Source of the DNA: Gymnopilus junonius
Taxonomy: Eukaryota; Basidiomycota; Agaricomycetes; Agaricales; Galerinaceae
DNA length: 41,356 nt
Direction of reading: 5' to 3'
Assembly (NCBI GenBank): GCA_015501075.1
Contig: JADNYJ010000292.1
Span: 1-41,356 of the forward strand
This document shows positions 9,971 to 21,414 of this stretch, one piece after another. The notes under the pieces were generated by a model that did no database searches, was not told where the DNA came from, and saw nothing but the letters and a program-made list of their open reading frames with translations. The stretch's first letter is position 1; every line of letters starts with the position of its first letter. A program made the translations under genes and the position numbers.

Positions 9971-10712
9971 AAGACTTCCATGATAAGTCAATCAGTTCTG
10001 GATTGTCTGACCAGAATTGGTTTTGCATAATTTCAATCTCTGAATGTACTACTTGCTTACAGAATATGTTCCAAGATGGATATCTGGATATCGGCAAGAC
10101 AGCAGTACCATGCATGAGAAAAGAAGCAGTTGAATTTATCACCATATAAATTGTTGTTGGCCATCACTAGCAGATAACTTGCTGATAACTGGAACCAAAC
10201 TGGAACAATATCAGATGTTGAGGATTTTCTGGTCAAGAAGCAGGAATTCATTCCAGATCAAAATATGATTACCAGTAACTTACTAAGTAATAGAAAACCA
10301 GGTCAGATAAGGTCGAGGTTCCGTTGCTTGTTTGTGAAAATCAGATCACCCATGGATTTGGTGAGCGATGATAATTATATAAGAAAATGGCTCTTCTGCT
10401 CACATTGAATGTAAACCCATGGAAAAGTTGTAAGAGCATGCCCAGTGTGCTTGCTTTGCTCATATCCTATGCTGATATCAAGGTCAAGCAGTCATTCAGT
10501 GCATCCTCACTTGGTTCTCACTTTCTTGCAACTTTCTTGCCAACCTGGTTTTGGATTGTATCATTTCAGTCTCCGGATATGGTCGCACTCATGCTCAAGT
10601 TTCTCCAAAATGAACTTCAGCTAATCCAACTTAGCATATCGACATCAGAGTCTCTGCTTCAGGTGATTGAGAGTAGTAGTGCCGAACCCGACTGCATAAA
10701 ATTCATTGTGTT
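9971..10712. other. Unassigned region, weakly coding-like
   Basis: A short stretch near 10062-10140 (plus) reads as protein-like (FQDGYLDIGKTAVPCMRKEA) and ends in TAA. A 111-codon frame at 10387-10722 has a TATA-like ATTATATAAG just before it but no recognised domain. Both could be debris of a transposable element. Nothing certain is seen. Confidence 0.25.
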
Positions 10713-10913
10713 GATAAGATAAGATGAGATAATCGGCCCGACGCCTGCAGAGCCGATCAAAAAAATATCGCCGCCTTTTTTGGAAACCAACCGTCGCACT
10801 GTCGCCCACCGCTGTCCTCGAGGCTACCATCTCCTCAGAGCTCTTCCACCACCATTCGGCCTTTTCGTATCATTCTCAGGGGAAGGGTATTCCTGCCCAT
10901 CAATACCCGCACC
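10713..10913 (+). promoter_or_regulatory. Promoter/leader of the HAD-domain gene with GATA motifs
   Basis: Upstream of the ATG at 10914 lie tandem GATAAGATAAGATGAGATAA motifs (potential GATA-factor sites), an A-run plus TTTTTTGG, and CT-rich DNA. The same block is repeated at 6630-6850 and 7285-7520, which helps define its extent. Factor binding is inferred from the motif only. Confidence 0.45.
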
Positions 10914-13425
10914 ATGAGCCCCAGCAGAGGTCCTTGGCGCGACGCGTACCGATTCAACGATTCAAGGGAGTATTACACAGATCGTCAGGATTATGACGAT
11001 AGTGGCTATAGCTACGGAGGGTCCAGGAGATCTGCAGCCACACCAGGCGGGGAGAGGAACTATAATTATAGGCGTGGATACCACCACACGGCCCCTCGGT
11101 ATGACCAGGAGGAGAGCTGGCCTCAGCGCCAAAGGAGAGCGTCGCCTGTTTATGAGGATTACGCTGGGCCATCTTCGTCTGTACCTTCCGTACCATCCAG
11201 TTCGCCTGTTCACGGAGAATACTCTGCTCCTGCTCCATCTTCCTCTGCGCCTTCTAGACCTCCCAGCTCGAGACGCTCGCAACCTGCACGTAACGAGCCG
11301 CAGCGCCGTGAAACTTCGCAGCCTCCTCTTCCTCCTCCTCCTAGCTATGATTATGCTCGTGAGGAATACCAAGAGAGCTCTTACACGTCATACACGTCAT
11401 ACAGCGACCGCAGAGGCGAGAGAATGCGCTTCGCTCCTCCCCCACCACGTCCTCGCAGATCGGCATCCCCAGAATCTCAATCCCAAAATTTAATCCTCCG
11501 CGGACCCTCCATATCTCTCCGCGTATCCCCTTACGCTCGCCCACCCCTCCCCGTCGAGAAGGACCGCACCAACAGAGGAGTACCTCTCCACTTCCCTTCA
11601 GCCGTCCACGCGCATCCTCGACCCAACACAAGAGCGCAAGCTAATCGTGCTCGACCTGAACGGATCCCTCCTCCTCCGGAGCCAACACAAACCGCGGTAT
11701 CATGCATATGGTGCCCAAGGAGGAGGGAAGCCATTCAACCCATACGACCCGTCCATCCCCCCCATCCAACGCGGTTTACGCACAGTGCACCCCCGACCGT
11801 ATTTATCTCCCTTCATCTCGTACCTCTTCCATCCCGAGACGAAGAAATGGTTGGATACGATGGTGTGGAGCTCGGCACAACCGCATAGTGTGGATGATAT
11901 GGTGCAGAAGTGCTTCAAGGAACGCAGGGGCGAACTTAAAGCTGTCTGGGCGAGGGACACGCTTGGGTTGACGGGGAATGAGTATAGTGAGTTATATTTC
12001 TTTATTTTATTTTATTTTATTTTTAAATTATTATATATTAATTAATCGACTTATCACCCCCCTCCCGCTTTTACAGACCAGAAAACTCAAACGACCAAGG
12101 ACCTAGAAAAACCATGGTCGAGCCTTTTTTCTACTTCCCAATCAGCTTCCCCTCCCTGTCCTCCCCCTCTTCCCGCTATAGAAGCACCCCCAAAGCCCAC
12201 CCAGCACTCCGCAAAATCCACCCTCCTAGTAGACGACTCCCCACTCAAAGCGATCCTCCAACCATGGAACCACCTCTGCATCCAGGAATACACCCAGGAG
12301 CTGCGCCGGGTGGATCTGGAAACTGTGGATCGTGAGTGGGAGCAAAGGGAGCGGTTGAGGGAGGCGTTGATGAGGGAGAGGAAAGAGGAGAGGGAGAAGG
12401 AGAAGGAGAGGAAGATGTTGGAGAGGTTGGGGGTGAGTGTGGCGCCGTGGGAGGAGACTGGGGCGGGCTCAGAGGCTCAGAAATCCGCTGCTGCGGGTGA
12501 AGGCGAGGGCGAGGGCGAGGGCGAGGTAGAGAAAGGGGAAGAAGGGGAAGGGGAAGAAGCAGCAGAGAAGAAATTCAACTCGGCCGCACGGCGGAAACTC
12601 AAGCGGCTGGCAAAGAAGCACGAAGCGAGGTTGTCTTCTGCCACTACCGCCTCCTTGCCCTCCTCCTCGTCATTCTTGAACCCCACCGAAGGCGAAGGCG
12701 AAAAAATAGAAGTCGGAGCAGGAGAAGCAGGAGAAGAAGTACAAGCACAAACACAGCCGAAAGAATATGACACCACCCTCCTCGCTGTCATCGGCATTCT
12801 CGACCACTTGAAGCACGAGAACAACGTGGCGGGGTGGATGAGGGCCGGGGGGTTGTTGGGTGTTCCTGGTGTCCCTGGTGTTCCAGCATCAGTGTCGGTA
12901 CCACTGCCTGCTGGTGCTGGCGCTCTGGAGGAGGGCGAAATTAGTTCCGCAGCCGCCGCGGCTTCAGAAATCATCCAAACCGTCCTTAGCTTGGAAGGAA
13001 CGCACACACCGCCTACTTTGGAAGAACAGGGGAGGGAGAAGCGGAGGCGGGTGAGCGGTGCTGAGGAGGGGGCGGGTGTTGTTTCTCCTGAAGCAGCTGA
13101 AGCAGAAGCTGAAATCCAGGAATACGAAGAACAAGCTCTCACAGGCGTGCCTACCTCCTCCTCTGAACACGAACACGAACACAACCTTTCCAAAAGTGAA
13201 AAGGGATCTGCCCACGAACCTAAACCTCACCCTCACCCTCAACTTCAACTTCAATCTGAACTTGAAGCCGAAGCCGAACAACCACCTGCAGCAGCAATCG
13301 CACCGCTATGGTACGAACACCCCGCCGCACAAGCGTACTGGGCCCAGCGCGGGCGCGAGGCGCTCCTCGCGTTGGGGATTGAAGTGGAGAGTGGGATTGA
13401 GCGTGTGCCGGGTGGGTTGCAGTAG
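10914..13425 (+). CDS. FCP1/NIF-type HAD-domain protein, possibly a pseudophosphatase (about 800 aa)
   Basis: The N-terminal 220 residues are low complexity, rich in Tyr, Arg, Ser and Pro. An FCP1-like HAD domain follows: KLIVLDLNGSLL (motif I), TMVWSSAQPHSVDDMV (motif II), TTKDLEKPWS (motif III region) and TLLVDDSPLKA (motif IV, DD). Exons are 10914 to about 11579, about 11602-11986 and 12077-13425; the intron at 11987-12075 carries TTTTA repeats. Motif I has Asn where active FCP1/SCP phosphatases have the second Asp of DxDx(T/V). Catalysis may therefore be altered or lost, although the nucleophile Asp is present. The C-terminal half is Glu-rich with many low-complexity tracts (GEGEGEGE). 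The first two exons are in frames that differ by one. The only bridge is a 22-nt GT..AG segment or an insertion. A role in RNA polymerase II CTD or mRNA processing is possible but inferred. Confidence 0.78.
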
Positions 13426-13973
13426 TTGGCTTAGTCCCAGTCACAGTCGTAGTCCCAGACACAGTCGGCGTAGTTGCACCAGCCGTAGTCGGGAACGGAC
13501 ATGTATATGCAGGGGTCGTCTTCTTGGTCTTGGTCTTGGGGCTAGATTAAGCACTGAGACCTGAGGCCTGACGGGTTGGGCTGACGGGTCAAAGCGGTTG
13601 AAACTGTCCAGATCAAAAGCCAAAAGTCCCAGCCGAGGTCTTGGTGAAAGTCAGAGGAGGAGTTGGGGTTGGGCGAGTGAGAGTCGGATGTACTTATGTA
13701 ATTAGTTAATAAGGCTTGAAATTTTTACCTGCTTCAGCTTCGTTCTTGGCACGATGTATAGATATATTCTGAGTCTATAATATCGGACGTCCGTCTTTTC
13801 TGCTCGCCCTGAGTTTTGTTCTGACTTGGGAAATTGATGACCGATATGCATTTCATAGTCAGGCGTGTTATCAAGGAAATATAATTCATCGCATTCCATT
13901 TAACAAAAACGATCTACATACTTGGGAGAAACACCGATTTATCATTCTAGTTACTGTGGTGTGCGTTGCTAGC
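13426..13973. other. 3' flank of the HAD gene, low-complexity DNA
   Basis: Begins with imperfect AGTCCCAGTCACAGTCGTAGTCCCAG-type repeats right after the stop and then becomes AT-rich. No supported gene. Confidence 0.4.
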
Positions 13974-14059
13974 CTAGTCGGCGTATATGTGCAAGTCCTC
14001 GTTGGATCCGCCACCCATTTGCGCAGGCAGATGAACCTCCTCTTTGAGCTTCTTCATGT
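13974..14059 (-). CDS. Candidate terminal exon of an unidentified minus-strand gene
   Basis: Read on the minus strand, an acceptor (CACAG) is followed by 27 codons from ATG to TAG with a clean protein-like C-terminus (KKLKEEVHLPAQMGGGSNED, then LHIYAD). No upstream exon could be linked to it with confidence. It lies next to the decayed OMA1 copy but does not resemble the OMA1 C-terminus. Confidence 0.2.
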
Positions 14060-14104
14060 CTGTGTTTGACTATTTTATGCCCCAAGATCTTTTATGCTGG
14101 TGCC

Positions 14105-14475
14105 TCGTATATTTCAACGTACCACACCTGGGCATCTCTCGAAAGTAGAGGAAACGAGTCTACGGAAGCAGAGGAACACAGTGGGGGAACGCTGCGGAGT
14201 CATAGCCAGCTCAGCTGATCAGTCACAGTCCAATAAGACCAGCTGTGAGGTAAACAGTGGTACTGTGTCAGGCTCCAGGCGTGCAGAGCGATAAGTTGAA
14301 GATTTACCTTCAAGTCCATGTTTCCGTGAGTTGGGAGCTTGAACAGAGGTACTTTGGGCAAAATCAGTCATGCTAATATCGAATTCCAGAATTAAGACTA
14401 CCGCAAGCAAGCCCCCATGGAATGCCATTGTCTGTGATGAGAGACAGTCCGTCCATCATATGCCATATCACTAAT
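14105..14475 (-). pseudogene. Decayed second copy of OMA1
   Basis: On the minus strand the order matches the OMA1 tail at 54-488: a CTGTCTCTCATCACAGAC block (equivalent of RLSSQT), LEFDISMTDFAQST, APNSRKHGLEG, an intron of similar size, then GLIGL with a TGA, LIS with a TGA, and a diverged stretch corresponding to the MFARLGKLES exon. Several stops and a frame change rule out function. The equivalent of the 331-397 intron of the first copy is absent here, while the preceding intron is retained. Neither the HExxH region nor the last exon was found. Confidence 0.68.
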
Positions 14476-16944
14476 GAAGGTTCAGTATTGGAAGGATGCG
14501 ACACTGATAAACATACACAACTTGCCTACGTGGCCAATTTCTAGGGTCTAGGGTCAGCGCGCTTCCCCTCACATTGTATGTATTCCCAGCATCGGTCTCG
14601 ACGGTTTTGAAGGATAGGGTCAAGCACGTCGGTTGCTTGGGGCGATATGGCCAGCCGGCGACGACAACTATGCCAGATGAATACTCCATCTCACACACCG
14701 CACTGCCAGCATTAGCCAGCTGGCAGGCACTTCCGAAGCTTCCATCTGGCATCGCGTCCCCCTGTCAACTTCAACGGGTCCTTGTGCAAATGTGGTAACG
14801 AAAGTATGAGAGATCCTTGGGAGGCCACCAGCAGCTGGAAGGAGAGCAACACGTCGACCTGAGGGCGGCAGGAAGAATAAGTGAATATGATCGAGAAAGT
14901 AAAACAAAGAGGATCACCGACCAACTCTCATGGAGGCACAGCTGAAGCGTAAGCGTGAGCCAAGTGCGGCCGCAGCTCCTCAGGATCGTAAGCCTTCAAC
15001 GCCATCCGCCACCTTTTCGTCGGTGATGCCCCTCGACCCCGGAACACTAGAGAAAAGGAATCCGCATTATGTACCACTGACCAAGGCGAAAAGATCGACG
15101 TCGCTATGGCACACACCCACCCCGCCGAACAAGAACACTAACCAACGCCCGACGCCCAGGCGAACATCCTCACAGAGACCTCCACTCACTTATTGCTCAC
15201 GTCTCCAGCACCGACCGTGACCAGGACAACTGTGTTTGGAGGATGTGGCCAGCCGAGTGCCAGAGTGTACACGGCGAGAGAGACCTTTCTGGCATCGATT
15301 GGACCCACAACGGTGATCGAGGAGGCTGATATGAAGGAGCAAAAAAGCGAGGCGGCGGTGTCTTCGATTAAGATCAGTGCTTGAAAAGAGATGTTGAAGG
15401 TCGAGTTATGAGTAAGGCGTCCATGAAGATGGCTGGCCCTATACCATAAACGATAATAGGTAAGACGATAAGAATTCTGGGGAAAATGGACCAGAAACGT
15501 ACCCTGTAGCACCACCTCTAAACTTGTACAACAGTGATGCACCGACAGCCTTGGCATTGGCATATTCGACCTCCGCGGACCCAACAGCGCCTTCGTGCCC
15601 TTCCATGTTGAATTCTTCTCGGTGAAGTAGCGGGTTTGGAGGCATTAAAGTCGGTGGATATGTTGGTGTATAGAGCTACAGTGGTTAAAGTGGAAGCGAG
15701 CAGGGCGCAGATGGCCTAGAGTTGCTGCTGGTGGGGGGAGGATGGAGGTGATGATCATGGTGTTGACTGTGCCTTCCATTCCAAATATATGATGCGCGGG
15801 TGGTTTGTGGGGGTTCGATATGTATTTTCCTGTTAAAGATTGCGCATTTGAGCCTGAATTTCAGAGCCGAAAAGATGAGAACGTACGAGAATGCTGACGA
15901 GCAGACGAAGTGGATTTTGTTCATGAATGCCGGTTGATCATCCTGAGGTCGGACATAAGAAAGAGAGTTCAGGGCAAGGGCCTGCGGGGCCGGACTTCAG
16001 TAAGGGTGAGGAGACGGAAAATAGGCTAAAGTACCAAACGAGCCTTACGGGTCAAAAGGATGCTAGTGCTGGTTGCAACTTCGTGCAGTTGGTGCAATTT
16101 GTAATAGAATAGGGCACTTTTCGTTCTAGTACAACTTAAACTGAAGAGTTTGAAAGAAGGAAAGAAGGTTAGATGGAAGACACTTGTAACACAGGAAGGA
16201 AGACGCACTCAAGGTTGACCACGCCGATGATTACATTCATTTCTGGAATTTAACGGGCAAGGCTGGAGCGGGCAACTCATGGCGTTCATTACGTTGGCCG
16301 ATCTATCGTTTTGTCTATGAAAGTTGAAATCAGTACACAGTGAAGTGGGTGTAAGGAAGGGAATTCATTGTACCTTGCCAATCAGTTGCAAAGGATATGC
16401 CGACCAAATCCATATCCATATCGAGGAGGACCTTTGCATTCCCGAAAACAGATCTAGTACGAAAGAGCCGACCAAATCATGTTCTCCCAGCAGTGGAGCG
16501 TACAGCGACAGAAGCCTGGATGGCAAGAGCTTGGTTAGACCTACGAAACGCACGTATACTCTATAAGTCACGAGAATGCGCACCTCTGATGAATTGTTGC
16601 TCTGAATAATTCCCATAACCCTCCGCCCTCCGTACATCTGGTCTCCAGTTACATACCCTTCAGCCCAATTACGCCCAGCACCCTTCGTCTTCAATACGAA
16701 AATATTTCCATAGCTAAAAGATGCCGTGTATCACCTAAATCATTAAGTAGAGAAAATGTAAGCTTCAGGATTGGTCCAACAGAGCCAGCGCTCACCCCTC
16801 TAACCTTGCAAGCTACTGGGGTCGTGTTGAAAGTTGCTGATGTTGATGGTTTGAAAAAGAAAGAAACGGGTGCCTGACAAGTACCGTACTAATTCATCCA
16901 ATCGATGCTCGTCAAGCTGATTTCAAGATGGTTAGGACAATAGT
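14476..16944 (-). other. Unassigned region with minus-strand coding-like stretches
   Basis: Several minus-strand stretches look protein-like and carry plausible donors or acceptors. They are near 14570-14750 (VCEMEYSSGIVVVAGWPYR), 15190-15350 (a hydrophobic stretch with SFISASSITVVGPIDARK), 15500-15605 (MEGHEGAVGSAEVEYANAK) and 16580-16694 (GRNWAEGYVTGDQMYGG). They could be exons of one or two genes or of decayed genes, but no single splice model stayed open, and I recognise no family. Confidence 0.3.
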
Positions 16945-16972
16945 GGGCTCTGAAACCGGCGTTTCGGAGCCC
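16945..16972. repeat. 28-nt hairpin near the 3' end of the retroelement
   Basis: GGGCTCTGAAACCG and GCGTTTCGGAGCCC form a 12-bp stem with one G-T pair and a four-base CGGC loop, followed by TTTT. It lies about 70 bp outside the T22 run that ends the retroelement. A bacterial-style terminator is not expected in a fungus; it could be part of an element terminus. Confidence 0.5.
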
Positions 16973-17113
16973 TTTTGGACTGAATTTTCGAGCTGGGATG
17001 CTACCTGCTACTGGATGGTTGATCAGAGTAATGGAATTTTTTGGTTTTTTTTTTTTTTTTTTTTTTGAGAAAAAGTTGAGCAGAGCAATGAGGAAGTGAG
17101 AAAATGAAGGAAA

Positions 17114-18116
17114 CTAGAGAGAAGGTCTCCTGGCAAAGAGAATGGCCTGTATAAGCACAGGATTCTTTCAGATGTAAATTTGCCATGCATCTGATGACCA
17201 CCGGCCAATGGCTTTAATAATGTCAGGGTTGACACCAGCCTCGGCCAAAGCAGTAGCAGCCCCTGCACGAAGAGATTGACCAGCAATACTGGAGTCACAG
17301 TATTGCCGGAGGTGATTGATGAACCATCGGTGGGTTGGGATTGAACCAACAGCTGCAGCAAGGAGCCAAAGCTCTGGATTAAATGGGAAGAGATGGTCAC
17401 GGGAGGCGAGATAACAAAGAAAAATAGGGCGAGGTAGGGGCCCGTTGGGCAGGAGGCAGTGAATATGGACATGACTGCCTTCAAAAAGGCGATCAGCCTT
17501 GTGGGTAGGGAGATGGCAGGCATAAGTTGAGTCATCTGGAAAAGAGACAGAACTCCAGCAGATTAATTTGTTGGGATTTTGAAGGTGACGTTTGTCTGGA
17601 TAACAAAGTTCCCCAAGCCTATGGAGTCCATAAAACCCAGAACAGAGTATAGCACAGAAAAGAAGGTCATCATGAGAGGAGGAAGACTCAAGGGATAAAC
17701 AGATTTCAGAAAGGTGAGGTAATGCAAGAGGCATCTTTCGTAAGGTGGGAGACCCCCTCAAGCGCTTACAGCCTTGAAGTGTCTTAGCCACCAAAGGAGA
17801 TTTGCATGCTCGGCGCACATCAGGAAAATATGCCTCAAGTTGATTACAGATGCCTGAAAAGATAAGTGCCAACAGAGTCAGGTTTGATATGGAAGGACAT
17901 GTAGACAACATAGAAGCTCAGAGTATCAGGGGTTGGCTCGAGAGGGAAGGCATGGTTATGACAGAAAGTGATGTAGGAGTTTAATGCACTGGTGTAATTA
18001 GAGTTGGTGGATTCATCAATGGCGAGACCAAGAGCAATGGATCACCAGTGGAGCAAAAGCTCCAGGGTCCATGGCTCGCGATGGGGCTGCCGGGACCCAG
18101 CAGACAGGGAAATCAT
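17114..18116 (-). pseudogene. Tyrosine recombinase of the retroelement, broken
   Basis: The start ATG overlaps the RT stop (ATGA). Visible blocks are IALGLAIDESTNSNYTSALN, LSGICNQLEAYFPDVRRA, HRLGELCYP (first catalytic Arg region), SIAGQSLRAGAATALAEAG (second Arg) and IGRWSSDAWQIYI (Tyr nucleophile region). This is the phage-integrase fold used by DIRS elements to insert. Damage: TGA at 18042 and 17168 and a one-base insertion in a T run near 17865. In the HxxR motif the usual His is Gln (GQSLR). A TAG at 17114-17116 ends the reading. Confidence 0.78.
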
Positions 18117-20076
18117 TTTTTAATGACCCCCAGCGCATCCCGAGGGGGTGTGAAGTCTGAAATTTTAAGGCCCAGGACAAGGGCAAGGGCAACATTAAAG
18201 TGCCCACGAGAAAGAGCATCAGCAACAGTATTGTCAACACCACATACATGAAGAACTCAAACATCATATGAGTATTTAATAATCTCATTGATGGAACAAG
18301 TCAGGATAGGATTAAAAGAAGGCGCAGCTTTAAGGGTATTGAAAATGTCGACCATATTCATGCTGTCTGAATATATGATGGCGGTAGAGAGAGGAAGGTG
18401 ATCTTTAAGGGAATAAATAGCAGAAGCAACACAAATTCCCTCAAGAAGATAGATTTTTTCTTCAGCAAGAGGGAAAGTGATTGGGTAATAAAAGCCAAGC
18501 TTAAGGTTAGGAAACCAAAAGCCCATGCCAGAGAGGCAGGCATCACAGAAAACAGCAATGTCAGGCTTTTTGATATCCCAAGCATGAGAGTTAAGGACAT
18601 ATACACCAGATGAGTTAGAAACATGGTGAGCGAGCCAGCGAAGGTTGGCTTTCATTGCATTATTCATGTAATGGAAAGAGTTAGGATTGGTCTCCCTACC
18701 AATTTTGAAATAGATATTACATAGACCAGGACGCAGGAGAGGAAAGACATTGAAAGCCCAATTGATGTGACCAGTAAGACTCTGGTACTGATGAAGTGAG
18801 AATTTGATGCCATGAAGAAAAGTATCAATAGCTTGCAGAAGATCAGCCTTGGAGGAAGAAGACATAGTGAAGGTCATCTTATTTACATCAACCTCAAAGC
18901 CAATAATAGTGATGACACTACCAAAAATTTGCTTCTTTTCTTCATGAGGAATGCCTAGTTCATCCCAGAGGGAGAGAAGGCATGTTTGCTTTGCTGGGAA
19001 GAACTTTGAGTAAGGCTCATACCATAACATGTGGCCTTCAATCTCAAAGCTAAATGCATCATCAGAATAGTCAAAGAGGTCATCAATGAGCTTAATAAAA
19101 ACAGCAATCCATATAACCAAGGCAATAAAATCAATCCAAGTTATAGCTGAACCACTATTCCCAAAACAAGTGCAGGATCAACATGATGAAGACCATTGAT
19201 AGTATTGATTTGCTTGAGTTGCCACTCAAAGCAAACTGGCATGAGGCAGTAGGCACCTTTCACATCTGACTTAAATAAAACCAAAGGAATATCTCCATGC
19301 TCTTCACGGAAGTGCAACAAGGTATTACCAAGGTCTTTAAGAGTATCAAGCAGTGGTCCACAAATCACACTTTGAGGGATGAGTGAGTTCAGGGCATGAG
19401 GTCCAGCAGAGTAGTTTGTAACCATTTGTAAGCCTCCAGCTGGTTTTGGTACTGCATGGATAGGCATGCTAACCATGCGAGGAAGAAGCTGTGGCCCAAA
19501 CGAATGGGAAAACCTACCTAATGCAACCTCAGTATCACATTGCTGTAAAATGAAGAGCTCATTGGAAGAAGATTGTGGTGGACAATGGTTGGATTCATCT
19601 ACAATGACAGGATAGTCTGGCCCCAGAGCAGAAGCTCCTGGCCAAAAACCATGCCTAAGACCATCACAGATAGAATCAACAAACTGACAATTTGGATGTG
19701 AAGCTAAATAAGTTTGAAAGGTGTCAACATTGATTGGTGTAACTATTTTGAATAAGTCTGGGTTGTTATGAATAGTTGATTGAGTCAAAGGATCAGAGGA
19801 GACAGCATCAGGAGGAGAGGGGAGAGGATGAGCAGTATACGTATAGCAAAGGACTGGTGATAAAGGAGTGTCAGAGGAAAAATCAAAGAGAGAATGACGG
19901 AACCGTGGACGAGCACCAACCAATGACTCAGGTGGTGTTGCAGTCAGGCTCAGCGTGTCCTCCCTTGTGGCACCTATTACACTTATGTTGGTACTTGCAA
20001 CATCCTCCACTATATCCACATCCTCCGGCTGAGTTATATTTTCAGCAGATTTCATGGCTCTTCTCATGTGGCGCAC
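18113..20076 (-). pseudogene. Reverse transcriptase-RNase H of the retroelement, broken
   Basis: The RT has HAVPKPAGGLQMVTNYSAGP, motif A in LFKSDVKGAYCLMP and the catalytic box LFDYSDDAFSFE (YxDD). RNase H follows with FCDACLSGMGFW, LLEGICVASAIYSLKDH, IIYSDSMNMVD and VDNTVADALSRG, giving the Asp-Glu-Asp-Asp set. A one-base deletion near 19165, just before the FGNSGSAITW codons, splits RT into two frames. A TGA at 18257 interrupts the segment before VLHVCGVDNT. The frame ends at a TGA (18113-18115) that overlaps the recombinase start. Confidence 0.82.
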
Positions 20077-21290
20077 TTGACCTCTTCACATTTGATGGCT
20101 TTGGGTTTTGGTAAGGTGTATGTGATCCATACGATGAGAGACAAGTGATTTTGAGGTGTTCAAAGCTGGTGTAGTCAGTAGGGAGGAGGTCATTGCAAGA
20201 TCCAATGAAGGTTTGGATAGCCTCATCAAAAGTGATGACTTGTTGGGCTTCGGAATAGTGGATGGCACCAAAGTGCCAGGTGATGAAGTCACCATACTCA
20301 CGGAGCTCACGCTCACGATGGGGGAAGGTGAATACAGTGGCTCAGACAACCTGTCCCCAAGCCATGACCCAGTCTCTGAGGTTCTGGACCTTTTTTGAGG
20401 CCGATGAGGAGCTGGCAAACTTGACCTCATATGGTCCAAGAGATTCGGAGACCTCATATGATGGAGCAGTGGCATTGATGGCTGAAAAGATAGCATTGAG
20501 GTTGACTGGCTGGCCTCATAAGACATTGTCCCACTCAGAGTCTGGGAAGTCGGGGACAGTGAGACTGGTTGTGAGGAAGCGTTTGGCAGCTGCGAAGTCC
20601 TTTGAGAAGACTTGCAAGATTTTTTGAGTTTGTTGAAGCTCTGGTCAGAGAATGGCCTGAGCGATGAGTTCGTTGGAATACCATGGGAGCTCATCTTCTC
20701 GAAGACGTTGCTTTTTGTTGGTTCGAGGTCCTGTGTCATTCTCGGGCTCTGATTCAGCATCATTGTTGTCAAGTTCATCAACCGCTTGTCATTTTGAGCC
20801 TGAGTCAGGACATCGATCTGCCTCAGCAGTTCCTGCTTCTCGTCCTGCAGCTTGGTCTCCCTGTCCCTCCATATGTCCTCTGTCAGCCGCTCATTCCAAC
20901 GTGGTTGAGTGGGACTCAAGGATGTTGAGATAAGACCCCAATGCTGTCTCTGCAGCAGAGGGCTCTCCAGGTGTGATAGGTGGTAAGGCTGCAACGATGA
21001 AGGCAATGGCATGCGGTTTGTTGATGAGACCGGATTTGTAGTCAGCGATGACTTTGTGAGTCTCTGAACCACGTCGATTGAAACCCGAGTGTCCTTTCCC
21101 CTTCGGTTGCCCGACATGACAGCTTGACTGCCCATTGCATTACTCTGGGAGATAGGTGTGTTTGGTGTAGTGGGAGAGGATGAGGGCATGGTAGTGGAGC
21201 TTGGAGTGGTGGTGTGGGTTGGTGCACCTCCCATGCAAGGTGACTGTCCTTGTTGGGTTCATTCCAAGGAGTTGCCTGGTCCATTAGACA
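20042..21290 (-). pseudogene. Gag-like ORF of the retroelement, broken
   Basis: The N-terminal part is Ser/Thr/Pro-rich, then a coiled-coil-like segment (DRETKLQDEKQELLRQIDVL). After a frame change near 20785 the typical basidiomycete DIRS gag blocks follow: RLREDELPWYSNELIAQAIL, KDFAAAKRFLTTSLTVPDFP, VNLNAIFSAINATAP, ATVFTFPHRERELREYGDFI and QVITFDEAIQTFIGSCNDLL. TGA codons interrupt it at 20645, 20516 and 20342. It ends at 20042-20044, overlapping the RT start. The start position is uncertain. Confidence 0.65.
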
Positions 21291-21414
21291 TTGAGGAGAT
21301 GTTTTGACGATCAAGATGAGGATTCAGCGAGTGATAACTGAAATGCATGTTCGGGAGTGCAGTAGATGCTGATGAGGCAATGTCAAGATCGAGGGACGTT
21401 GAGCAAGCAGGCTA

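Noticed and set aside
10993..11493. Long alternative frames overlapping the HAD gene on both strands
   Set aside because: They are shadows of a GC-rich, low-complexity coding exon. The chosen frame leads into the HAD motifs.
12477..13193. 238-codon minus-strand frame
   Set aside because: Antisense of the Glu-rich repeats of the HAD gene; it is Ser/Pro low complexity with no motif.
16945..16976. Hairpin plus T run as a transcription terminator
   Set aside because: Intrinsic terminators of this type are bacterial, and the context is clearly a fungal nuclear genome.
17045..17066. T22 run as a poly-A tail of a processed gene copy
   Set aside because: The adjacent coding sequence is the retroelement recombinase, so it was assigned to that element.
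20086..21234. 382-codon minus-strand frame as an intact gag
   Set aside because: Only its first part is gag. Beyond about 20785 the conserved gag blocks lie in another frame, so this long frame is partly a shadow.
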